64,000 bases of DNA from Progne subis subis (taxonomy: Eukaryota; Chordata; Aves; Passeriformes; Hirundinidae), in NCBI GenBank assembly GCA_022316685.1, contig JAKJHU010000082.1, positions 1,736,001 to 1,800,000 on the forward strand, in the 5' to 3' direction. The notes under the pieces are model-generated. The model made no database searches. It worked only from the letters and a program-made list of their open reading frames with translations, and had not been told where the DNA came from. How positions within the stretch are numbered: position 1 is the stretch's first letter; every line of letters starts with the position of its first letter. This document shows positions 23,784-35,200 of the stretch, piece after piece. Made by a program: the position numbers and the translations under genes.

Positions 23784-24210
23784 TGTTAATGGGCCGTCAA
23801 GTCTCATTGTGCGACTGATAAAATGACATCATCCCATTGTGAAATGTTCCACCCAGGGGGAGGAACCAAGCATTCTTACCTGGGTATAATCTGACGTTTG
23901 GGACACCACAGCCAGCCCTTACCCACTGGATTCCCAGGGGACAAGAGCTGCATAAGCACCTCTGGTCCTTCAGAGGGAGACCAGACCCTTCTACAGGATC
24001 ACTGCTTCAACAGAACCACATCTGTCACTCCAGCAGGACTGCAGCCACCATTTAATGGGAACTGCTACCACTACCCTGACCAACAAAGTGTCAGGTTGTG
24101 TCCTGACTCTGTCAGTTTAAGCTGGTGTTTTCTTGCCTATATTTTAATTTTCCTATTAAATTGTAAATCTGGCTTGAAAGCTCTCACTGGTTTGCTTTCA
24201 AACTAGTACA
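23784..24210 (+). mobile_element. Endogenous retrovirus LTR, probably ERVL-type (boundaries approximate)
   Basis: The segment has LTR architecture on the + strand. It starts TGTTAATGGG, has a TATA-like TATAAT at 23885-23890, and carries a CT/CA-rich presumed transcribed part. A poly(A) signal variant ATTAAA lies at 24155-24160, and the segment ends CTAGTACA, giving the usual TG...CA ends. It resembles a common songbird LTR as I remember it. No matching target-site duplication was found at these ends, so the 5' end may lie further upstream; the GC-richer sequence from about 23370 could belong to the same element. No retroviral gene is visible. Confidence 0.65.
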
Positions 24211-26012
24211 CTGAGAGCGAGAAGAGTTGAGCTCAGCCCCTCACCCCCTGGCCAAATCTCACAGTATTTCTGCCCTTCCCAAGAGAAAACTCCCCAGGTA
24301 AGAGAGTACCAGCCAGCTGCACTCCCCCCGTTCTGGGTGGCTACATCTTTTGTTTCTTGTAAGTGTGGTCATTATTGTTTCAGCAACAAATGGGAGAAAA
24401 TTCCTTAAGAGAATGAAACAAAAGGAAAAATCTTGACCCCCAGCACATTCCTTCCTCAGAGGAAGCTGCATGATTGCAAACAAGACCTGCCTGTTGGCTC
24501 CTAATTGTACAGGCTCCTTTTCTTTGGTGACTCTCTGGTTTTATTTTATGCAGCAGAGCAGCCACCTTAAGGCCAGCTTTGCTCTAACACATTGAGCTGT
24601 CATGTTTTGTTTTCCTGCTTCATTCTGTGCTGTCAAGGCACATGCCATGAGTGGGGAGTGGGCTTGGTTGGCCACCCCTTGCCTGTGGTGTCTCTCCTCA
24701 TAGCCAGATTTGGCTTTCAGTCTCCTGAGGGCATTTCCACGCAGTTGTCCAGTTTTTTGTGTGACCCTTCAGGGGTGTCATTGCAGCTGGAGCCATCCTG
24801 GGCTGGGCTCATCCAGGGCAGAACGTGCCGCTCAGTGTCTGCAGCACATCAGCCTAAGATGCTTGGGCTCTTCCAGCCTAGGAGGGTCGTGCTGCACAGT
24901 CCAGTTTGTCTGAGAAAGAATCTGAACGCTCAATATATTGTTCTTCTGTCAAATAAGTTTCTTGATGCCTCAGGACAACTCCTCATCTTCCTTCTGTAGC
25001 CGTTCGTTGTGGCTCACTGGATGCACAAGTCAGGGTCAGCCCTGGATTCATGCGCTTTAAAGACAGATAGACACATGCTTAGGTTCTTTATTGGCTTGGG
25101 ACCGAAGAACTCAGCATTCTGGAGATCAAGCATTTTGATTTTGTACAAGTTTTATTGGGCTGCCAGGATATGAGTTTCAACAGCCTGAGGGCACTTGAGT
25201 GAAGTAACTCAAGTCTGTTTACACGCTAACCTTTGAATTTCTCAGATTCACATGCATGATAATTTGTTTGAATAAAAAATTGGATATAAAAATGGAATGA
25301 AGCCTTTATGATGACCTTTAGAGTAATTTGGACACATTCTCATCTTGGCTTGCTATTTAAAACTGATGCAGTTATTGATCCATGATGTGGGAAATGAAGC
25401 TTCATCTGACACTGGTTTAATATTTGTGTTGAGTTGTAAGTGAGAAAAGGCTTTTTCTTACTGTTATTTGTATGCTGTTTCTGCTTGGTTGTTTTTGTTT
25501 CCAGTGTAGTTTGCAAGCATAGAGAGCTGTGGGTGTGTTCATCCTTTTATTTTCAAATTTGGACTCAGTTTAAATTCTGTCTTTGGTTTTATTTCTGGTT
25601 GTGCTTGTAGCAGGAGGGAGGAGTTCTACTCTTAATTTTTTAAAAAAGTAAATAATCTTTAAAATATGCATATTGCATAAAACAAAGTTCTAAATATTTT
25701 TCATCCCTATTTGTTTTGAGAACCATTCAATGTGGTTGGGTTAAATTATATTAATTAAAGCATGGATTTATATGTGATGTTTTAGAAGTGGCAGTTACAG
25801 AGAAGTAGCATGAAAATCCTTTACAGTGGAAAACCATGTGATAACTTCAGCTGTATGATTTTTTTGTTGTTGTTTAGAATCTTTTAACTCGGAACACGGC
25901 CCAGAATTTGTTTCAAAATTACTCTGAGTTATGACAGTGGTCAGTCAACATAAAATTACAGATCAAACTGAAATGTATGGGAGGGTCACACCAAACCATT
26001 CCCTGAAAAATT

Positions 26013-26033
26013 AAAAAAAAAAAAAAAAAAAAA
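26013..26033 (+). repeat. Poly(A) run, 21 bases
   Basis: An uninterrupted A run after CCTGAAAAATT. No poly(A)-tailed retroposon was recognised upstream. Confidence 0.9.
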
Positions 26034-26353
26034 GAGTCAGTTATATTCTGCTTAAAATCTGTTTTGAAATGTAGGTAATAAATCTGACACCAGCAAATCT
26101 GAACCCATATAATCTGTTGACCAAAAAGTGTGCTTTGTGATTTCATTTAGTTTACACCAGCAGGTTTCCACATGCTAAATCTTTATTTTAAGGTCTGAGC
26201 AATGACCTTGTGTGATTTGTTAAATAGCTGGAAAAACACACTGTGATAAGGCACATTAACATTGTGTAATGTGGACACTGTTGCTTATAAATCAAGGAAC
26301 AGAATTCATCAAAACTCTGTGTGCGTATCTTCAGCCGGTGCTAGGGAGAATTT

Positions 26354-26394
26354 AAAAAAAAAAAAAGCCCTCCTCCTCCTGTTTGGTGGTGGTT

Positions 26395-26427
<33 letters not shown>
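26354..26427. repeat. A13 and T32 homopolymers in fold-back arrangement
   Basis: Thirteen A (26354-26366) and thirty-two T (26396-26427) are separated by 29 bases containing CTCCTCCTCCT and TGGTGGTGG. The A run can pair with part of the T run. A 32-base T run is the longest homopolymer in the window and is likely to vary in length between individuals or be mis-assembled. Confidence 0.85.
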
Positions 26428-26430
<3 letters not shown>

Positions 26431-27631
26431 GGAAAATGAAATCTTTTTAAATCAGCATTCTTGAAGTGTGGCATTCCTTTCTAAAAGAATCCATTCAGCA
26501 CATCAGAGGGGCTCTGGGAGTTCCCTGCTGTCCCTGTGTGGGATTAGAGTGTTTCTATTTACAATTCATCAACTTGATTCAAATCAGAGCCAGGCTGAAT
26601 CTTAACTCTGTGAATGTTCCTCAGCATCTCTGACTAAAAGGATCTGCCTGGAACAGAACCCGTGTGCTCTGCAGTTACACCTGCAGTCAAAAGGCTCCTG
26701 TTGATAATGTTAGAATTCCAGAAAAATAGAGCTAAAAATCCCACCTAGATCAGCATTAGCAGCACTTGGCATTCATTGTGTTTTCAGATCAAAATGCAGC
26801 TGTTGGGACAGCAAAAGTCATGAGCCTGGTGCCTTGTTAGTAAGAAAACCCAGCCTAAAACGTCAACATACACGCACATGTCCATGTCTCAAACTAACCT
26901 TAGACAGCTTCTCATTGTAGGCAGCAGAATCTCCTGGTGAAAAATAATATCTACTAACTACTTTCCCAGTCATATTATTTATTAAATCCACATTGAACAT
27001 GTTTGCCAGCAGCATAAAATTATTTTGGCTATACGGCATAACAATGAGCTATTCCAAAAATATTTCAAAGAAAAAGGTGAAAAAAAGCTACTTTTAATAA
27101 AAGAAGCCAGATGCTGACTTCATGTATTGTGGGTAAAGAAAACCCCATGTGAATTCCATGCTCCTTGTTGATTCCCTTTAGTGAAATTATATCTAGTGTT
27201 TTGATCCAGTGCAGTTTTTAATGCACTAACATCTCTTGGCTCGAGAGGCTCTTTATTCTTTCCAGACCAATAAATCTGTGACTGATGCACTAGGTTGGTT
27301 TTAGTGTTTTTGGCAGTACGGTAACTCGTGTTGCCTATTGATGATTTTTTGGGGTTTTTTAGTACCCTCTGACATATTCTCTTCATTCAGTACATCTTCT
27401 AATGAAAGAAAGTGATGTCTTTTTTTGTTGTTTTCATAAATTTTGAAGTGTATTTTCGAATAAAACTATTTTAACTGTTTAGGTACCAGTGAAAAAGAAA
27501 ACATAAGCAATAAGTATTATAGTACTATTAAGTTCTGGAGCTTTAAACACAGGTATGACAAATGTGTGTTGTGGCCATGATTTAAATCTGTCAGCAGAGA
27601 CTTTGTACTGTTCCTGTAGGCTCTGATTCTG

Positions 27632-27644
27632 CACACACACACAC
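27632..27644 (+). repeat. Short (CA)n microsatellite
   Basis: Six CA units plus one C, flanked by unique sequence. Confidence 0.8.
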
Positions 27645-29490
27645 TCTGGAAGGCAGAATTAGAGGCACACAGGTAAGACCTCGGAACAGGATTTAATGCC
27701 ATGTCTGTTCCTATTGGTGTCTACTCCAGTCCCAATTTTCAGTTAAAATGTGTTCTCTGAAGTTATTGGATGGCAGTGGGCAGAGTTGGGTTTTGCACTT
27801 TTTTCCTATGGAATGTCTTGAAATAAAGGTGGCAAGGTCATCTGAGGAATGCTCAGAAAGAAATCTGCTCAGAACTGCTCAGGGGAACGTTTTTAGAGCT
27901 TTACCTCTCCCAGGTTTTCCACATGCCATGTCAGCGATGTGCATCCTTTGTGTAGGTCTGCCAGGTCAAGTTCCATGGTAGTGAAAAACTGAGCTTTCCA
28001 GCAGTAGAGGAGTTATTGGCTGTGTGTTTTCAATTGTGCATGCAGAGGGATAGAGTGTTGGGAGTGCATTTAGAGTCACATGGAATACCCAGATTTACTT
28101 CATCTGCAGCATTATGGGATAGTGGCTTTTGGGACAGAGGAAGGATTGCAGGACACTTTGAGTCTGCTGGGAAAGAGGAGGAAATCCTGGGTCTCCCTAG
28201 TGAAGTTTTGGAGGAAATAGGTGAAATTGTGTTTCTGAAGGTGAACAGTCAGTGGTAGGTGAGATCTTTTAGAAGAGGAAAAGGTTGCTGAGCAGGGAAG
28301 GGCTGGGAATTGAGGGCATTGCAGTTTGTAGAAGAGGGAAGGATTTTTCTATTGCAGATGTAGAAGATTATGGAGAGGAAAAAGAAAGGCTAGAAGGATT
28401 CAGAAATGTGTGTGTTAGGATGTCCCTGAAGAGGAAATCAGCAGTAGTCCCATTCTCCTCCTTCAGAAACTTCTTATTCAAGAGTCGGAGCTTCCTGGCG
28501 AGGAGATTTTGCTAGAAAGTTGCTGACTTCTGAAGCTTGGGATTTTGATAGGAGCCTAAAAGATTAGGCTCTTCTCTTTTAATAGGAGCAGCCTAAGTAT
28601 TAGCCTGGTGAGTACTCCGCCTTGATTTCAAGTGACATAATTTAATTTCATCTTCAAAAGGTATTTCTGTGCATATGGGGGAGAGGCTGTTGTCAGGAGC
28701 TTGTTTGCGACAAGCAGTGCAGTGCAGCCTAGAGGTACCAGACAAACTAATCCACCAAGGCTAAGATGCCCTAAACCAAACCAGGGCTTTCTAAATTAAT
28801 CTTTGTCAGGAGAAAGATTTTTGCTTGACTTTGATTTGCATACTGATAATAACATAAAATTTGGACCAGCAGTGTTGTTTTTTGTGGATTTTGCTTTTTC
28901 GCCTTCCTTTTAAGAGGGTTAGCAGTTTCTATACAGAAAAAGGAAATCAAGTGCTCCTATTGATGTGATCACAGGACTCTAAAAGGAAGGGCCATCCGTA
29001 TTGGAAAAAGGGGATTTTCAAAATTCTTTTGTGTAGTAGAAGTTATATTGTGGCAGTAAATGCTGCAAGCTCTCAGTAGCACCTAATGCATGTGAGATTC
29101 AAGGATTATTCTGTATATCTTGCAGAGCATGATTTATCACGGGCAATACTGTTTTAAAAAAGAGAGTTCATTTTTAAGTATAGTTTTTCTCCTTTCTGTA
29201 AAACTCAGATGTGTGCAGTGGATCTAAATGGACCAGCACTCCCCTGCAGCATGACCATTTTCCCTGCTCCCAACCTCCCATATTTCTGTTTTAATAGCCT
29301 ATAGAAATTGAACTGTTCTCCATGTTACACATCATTTACTTTATGCAGTGAATCACTCAAAGCAGCGAAACTGAAAAGTAATGAGCCATTCACATGATTT
29401 TTACTGAAATTAAGACTTCAAGTCCTGTGCTGTAAGTTTCTTGTGATAGCCAGTTGAGTGCCTTTCTGATCAGAACAATAATCTTAAGAA

Positions 29491-29914
29491 CGGAGTGTCC
29501 AGAGAAGTGAAGGGAGCTGGGGAAGGGTCTGGGGCACCAGGAGCAGCTGAGGGAGCTCAGCCTGAAGAAAAAGAGGCTTGAGGGGACCTTCTTGCTCTCC
29601 ACAACTCCCTGAGAGGAGGCAAGTGATCATGGGGATCAGTCTCTTCTCCCAAGTAACAAGGGACAAGAAGAAATGGCCTCAAGTTGTGCCAGAGGAGGCT
29701 TAGAGTGGATATTAGGAAACATTTGTTCATTGCCAAGCATTGGAACAGGCTGCCCAAGGCAGTGGAGTGCCCACCTGTGGAGGGTTTTAGAAGCCATAGA
29801 TGTGGCACTTGAGGACATGGGTCAGTGGTGGAGTTGGCAGTGCTGGGTTAGTGGTTGGGTTTGATGGTCTTAAAGGTCATTTCCAGCCTAAACAATTGCA
29901 GAATTGTAGGGTGT
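29491..29914 (+). mobile_element. CR1 LINE, 5'-truncated 3' end, + strand
   Basis: The block follows the familiar avian CR1 3' region in order. It has GGAGCAGCTGAGGGAGCT, then AGCCTGAAGAAAAAGAGGCT, then GTGGATATTAGGAAACAT, then GGAACAGGCTGCCCAAGGCA, then GGTTGGGTTTGATGGTCTTAAAGGTCATTTCCAGCC. The ending, GCAGAATTG, is a decayed form of the CR1 terminal ATTCTATG-type repeat. Many substitutions suggest an old copy. There is no intact ORF. It lies in the same orientation as the host gene. Confidence 0.88.
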
Positions 29915-30519
29915 TCCAAGCTCCAGGTACACCTGCAGATGCTAAAGCAATGCATTACCCTTCTTCCCAGCAGGATATGTGGCTGGCTTCCAGAGCAGGA
30001 GAGAGTTTCCTCAGCAGCCTTTTTTGATAAACTTTGAAAGTTTTGGAAGCTGGACTTTCAGCCTTACATAATTATGGGTTGGCAAATATATTTAAAGAAT
30101 TTCATGGAGACTCTGATGAAAATAACTTCTGGTTCTTTCTTGCCTCTTCACATGATAGCAGGGTCAGGGCAGAAGCATCTGTCACTAGAGATTGCCAGCT
30201 GTTGGATGGGTGCATTTGGGAAGTTGTTGAGAATCATGGCCTGTGACCAAGTTCCACAGAGTCCTGCTCAGGTGCAGAGATTTTACAAGAAAGATGTATG
30301 CTGTGTGGTAATTCTTGTAGCACTTAAAGGATAAATTGTGGGGTGGTGTTGTTTTTGTTGTTTTTTCAATAAATATAAACTGTAGGAATAGGGTAAAAAC
30401 CTAGCTTGTCATTTCTTCTAAGTGCAGCTAACAAGTAATCTGTAAGTTCCCATATGAAGCCATTTTGAGAATGAAAATTTCCTTTAACACAGCAGTCTAT
30501 TCTGAGAGTGAAAAATAAG

Positions 30520-30774
30520 TGCACCTGTAATAACAAGGGATTTGTCCCATGAGAATCAGTAAAGAAAATAAGTAAACAATCTGAGAATAGATGGATTTGA
30601 TGGACAAGTAAAATGTCTTTTACTGACCAATAGAATAATTAACAAGAAAGCTATTAACCTATTAGAAGTTGCCCTGGAGGTTTGTAAAAACCGTATAAAA
30701 GACAGCATGTGGCCATAATAAATAGCCTTCTGAACTTTTATGGTGTCACTCTTTGTGTCATGACTGTCCCAACA
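30520..30774 (+). mobile_element. Short retroviral-type LTR, + strand (boundaries tentative)
   Basis: It has TATAAAA at 30694-30700 after CCG, and AATAAA at 30717-30722. A T-rich downstream part ends CCCAACA, which together are typical of a compact LTR with U3, a short R and U5. With the 5' end at TGCACC (30520), the flanking five bases are ATAAG on the left and ATAAT on the right, a one-mismatch duplication. The alternative start TGTCCC at 30542 has no matching flank. The preceding TTAACAAG- and CTATTAGAAG-type words resemble songbird ERV LTRs as I remember them. No internal retroviral genes are present, so it is probably a solo LTR. Confidence 0.6.
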
Positions 30775-32265
30775 ATAATATAGGTATATATAAAGGAAAA
30801 GATAAAAATGGCTTTAGAGTGATACAGTGGTGAACTCCACCACTAATGGAGTTTGTGTATTTTCTGCCTAGTTCACTCATACAGAGCCTGCTCTTCCTGC
30901 CTTGGAGAGTGGGCTTTCATATCAATCAGAAATTTCCAGGGGATAAATCCTGAAGTGGGAGAGTGGCTTAGTAATTATGCAGTTGGAACTCTTTATTGCT
31001 CCACAGAGCTGGAATTGAGAGAGCATTCACGTTAACTGTAGGTGTCAGGACTTGCAGCTACGCTGACAAAAGGGCTGGAAAGATCACATTTTCACTTGTT
31101 CATAGGGTTGAGTTTTGAGTAATTTGTCCCCACAAGACATGTCTGGTCGAGAAGTGCCAGTGTTCTGTAACTTCAGACAGGGATGTGTATTAGTATGAGA
31201 GCAGTTCTGCATATACTGAGTGTCAGATACTGCTTTATTTTCAGACTAGTGTCAAGGAGTTAGGAGTTACATGAATAATTAGTGTTTTCTTTCAGCTTTT
31301 TGCAAAAGATTGATTTTTTAATTGCTTAGTGTTTTGTGTTCAGCTTTTCCAAATTCATATTCCAGTGGGTAATGTAAGTAAAGCAATCTTCTTTTCCTTT
31401 TGGAAGAGATTATTTGAGTGCATTTGGGTGCTAGAGGTGTGTCCTAGTGACCAGAAATCTGCTGCTTTGTGCACTCTGACCTCTATGGCTGTAACTTGGA
31501 GTCCTTCCTGCAGAAGTTATAGTAAAACACCTGTAGTTGAATTAAAGGCAAACTTCCATCAAGTGGTTTAAGTCCTGGAACAAGAAGGGCTTTTTCCTGC
31601 AGCCTTTGTAGGCTTTATTTGTTATTTGTCCCCATGGGTAGGCCTTCCAAACCCCCAGTTTTGTATTCGTGGAATTGTAAAGAGTGTTTTTTGTTCACAA
31701 TTTAATCGTGTTCTGACATCAACTACAGCCCAGTCATAGGAAGATGTGTAAATGTTCCCTGAAATCCCGAAAAATGTGCAGTGGAAATAGTTCATCTCTT
31801 TCTTTGTGAAAATGAGGAGACCCCCAACACATAGAAATGTGGGGAAGGAGTATTTTTCTAGTCATGAAGAGGATGGATCATTAAATTATGTTTATTTCTT
31901 AAACATGGTCCTCCGGAATAAGTGAGCTATGAGCCTTGCTGTGTGTTCAAACAAATGCAAACCAGTTTAGCATTATTAATCTTAGTTAATTCAGTGGCAC
32001 GTACTTAATATTTGAATGTTTGCAGCATTTGAGCCTTTTGATAGCTACCAGAATCTTTCACATCACTAGGGAAGCCTGACCTTGTAGCTCTTCAGAAGGT
32101 TTAAATTGGAGTATCTGATATAATATGTTCCCACACTTGACATTTACTATTAAAATGGCCATTTAATGTTGTTGATGCTTGTGACCAAAGAGAAAGCTTT
32201 TCTGTTGGAATATATTTGGGAGAAAGATAGCTTTTGTGTTACTAAATTGGAGTCTGATTTCATAT

Positions 32266-32297
32266 ATCACTCACCTGAGGAACTCATGGTGAGTGAT
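32266..32297. repeat. Near-perfect hairpin, 14 paired bases with one bulge
   Basis: ATCACTCACC at 32266-32275 pairs with GGTGAGTGAT at 32288-32297. Inside it TGAG pairs with CTCA, leaving a 3-base loop and one bulged T at 32287. It looks like a small inverted duplication. It is too short to be a typical microRNA precursor. Confidence 0.6.
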
Positions 32298-35200
32298 GCA
32301 TGAAATACGAGTGGGTTTTGATAAATTTGTCAAAGCAATTTCTTTAATGTCCTATATAAACGGAAACAAATGTGTAAAAGCCAAATCTTAAATGTTTATT
32401 ATATCCTTCCAATTTTGGTAAAGTAGCTTTAATTTATTGGATAAAGTGCAGGCCTCTGAGAATTCTGAGTGCAGCTGACATACTGATATAGTGCTGTAAA
32501 AGACGACAGGAGCTGGGTACCTGGCATTGCCCTTTCAGGAAACATGAGCACCACCTGGAGTGGGAAGCACTGGCATGGAGGAGGTACAGTAAGTACCTCT
32601 GTGTGCTGTAATGAAAAAATCCCCAGGGCGATCTTGGGCTTGCTGGATACGTGTAATTAATGAAGAGTTCCAGGTTGTTTTTCAGGGTTTATTTACGGTC
32701 TCTCATGCTGAAAGTAAAGATGCGAAATGTTGTATTTTCTCCTCTTACAGGTAACTTAGATCCTGTGTGGGATTATTCAGGCACTTTATGTAGATCTGTT
32801 GACCTCTGCTGAGCTCCTTGTTAAAAATGGCAAGCCAATTTCTTTAGAATCAGGGCTGTGTCTGCAAAGATAATGCAAAGAATGAAATGGTATGAGAGTT
32901 AAAGAAATTAAAGTGAGATATGCATGTAATGGCCAGCAGCCAGTCCTTTTCTAGTCTGAGTGACACCGAGTGAGCTCTTTGAAATAATCTGCAGTTGGCT
33001 GATGGCTGAACCCTTTTTTACTTCTAAGAAGTCTTGGTGTCTTTTGATAGTGTTCAATTATTAGAGGAATTGTTCATACAGCATCAGACTTCATGATCTT
33101 CACATATTCACATGTATTCCAGCTTTGTGATATTAATTCTCTGTGTTGCAAATTTAAGAGCCCTGGATCTGTGTTGTTTAGCAGAATGGATTGCAAACCC
33201 CCCTGGCTAGTTCCTGGTAAGATAAGGTTGAGGGTGAGAAATTTGGTCTTGGTCTTTATTAAAAATGAGACTGAAATGCATTTTAAATAAATGCATATCT
33301 GTGCTTATGTTGTTGAGGCAATACAAATGCAGACCTACATCACAGAAAGCCAAATTCATTCTGTCTCCTTGTGGTGGTGATGCAGTGCTTGATTCATTCT
33401 GGTAAAGTATTGGTGTTGATACCTTTTTGAAATGACTGCACATTTCTCCTGGCTGTTTAGCCGTGTGGCACAGAAGGATCTGTGTACAGAGGATGTGCTT
33501 GTCAGCTGAGCAGGCAGGAGTTTCATGGGCTTAGCATGAGACACCTGCCACTGGTGCCTTTGAAAATGTTAGGCTGTGGTATTTTGGTTTTCCTGTACAA
33601 ACACAGACCAGATAAACAGCAATTGAGGAGGGAGGAAAAAATATAATAAAGAAAGGGGACAGCTGTACTTGAGCATCAGTGTTGAGAGACAGGGACTGAT
33701 CCATGGGAATCTTCAACTGGAGGCTGCCTGCAGCCAATCTGTGATTCACCAGCAGTTTGTGCTCTGTCCTCTGCCTCTGCTGGTCGTTGTCACACAGTCT
33801 CCTGTCATCTGAAGTGGTGGCAGCAAGACCCTGCTCCCTCCTTAAATTAACTGACTTAAAGTTCTATAGGAGTATTTTCATGGGAAGTCATTGAGGAGCT
33901 GGGAGAGCACAAAGACATTATCAATGGGACTAAAGAATTGCTTCAGGCAGAAGCTATGGTGGGTGCATTTTTTAAGAAAATGATGTAAGAAAAAGGAAAC
34001 TATCTTAGTCAGAATCACCTTTGAGAGGTTAATGACAGGTATGAATTATGATTAAAGTAGATACTATTGAAATCAATTACAGTTTTTGTAATACAGAAAT
34101 AGCTTCAGAGGAAGCTTTTCTGTAGAAAGCCTTGGATTTAATCTGTAGTCATTATCTGAAGACCTGTGGTTTATGTAGAGTAATGCACTCAGGTAAAGTA
34201 TCTAAACAATCTGATGTGGTGTAAGTTTTTACTTGTTTTGAATTGTGTGCAGAAATTTGGTATTAAAAAAAAATGTATTCCCCAAACATCTGTCATGTAT
34301 GTAGAGATGGCATGGGCTGAAAGCAGTGACAGAAGATTCCCAGGCTCCTGAAAGACCAGAATGTGCTTAATTCAAAGAGTACTTCCCTCAGGTCCCAAGA
34401 GGTCATTTGCATTCTCAAAATTAAATGCAAGCTTATATTTATAGAATAAAATGAAATACAAACATATATAATTTGACAAGCTAAAGCAAAAATGAAGATA
34501 AATCAGTCTGTCCCAGTACAGTGAACTCAGGGCTCTTTTTCTTTTAAATGATTCACTGCAAATTGTTCATGTAGCTTACTTGAGGGAGACCCAAGTACTA
34601 ACAGTAGCTCCATAGGAGATGGTTGTATACATATGGGTTTGATAAATGGGCATGAATTAACAAACATTCATTCCAGAGTATCTGTTCTTCATAATACTTA
34701 TCCGTGAGACTGAGACCATAATGTGACTGAAGTTCAAACATTCAAGGGATTCCCAGAAAAACAAACACGGCTTCCTCTTCCAAATATTCTCATCACAGCA
34801 TTGTTTTCCAACTCTCTGTTGTGTTCCAACACAGCAGATGTTTAACAAAAGGTCTGAAAGTGTTATTCTTCACTAGTGATACTGTGCAAAGCAGCAAGGT
34901 CCATTTGCAAGATCTTGTCTTAAACCATTTAATTGGCTACAAATCCACGTGTGAATGTGTCTGATAGCCAGGATTTTTGATGAAAATTCAGCCTTCAGAA
35001 AGACCTATGTAGAATCTTGATTGAATCAAGTCAATTGCTTTTCTAGCATCTAGTTCAGTTTCATTTGACCTCCATGAGTTTTTCTAAGAGGGTTTGGACT
35101 CATAAAATCTTCATGTGACTAATAAAATACAAGCCAGGAGCCTCATTAATATTATTGCCATGACCACAAGGCAGATTCTCAGGCAAAGCTCACATCCAAC

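Larger units (their letters stand above)
24211..29490 (+). other. Intron 2, second segment, no recognisable genes
   Basis: No exon or transposon was recognised. It includes A21 at 26013-26033, the A13/T32 pair at 26354-26427, and a short CA run at 27632-27644. Otherwise it is unique-looking AT-leaning sequence. Confidence 0.55.
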
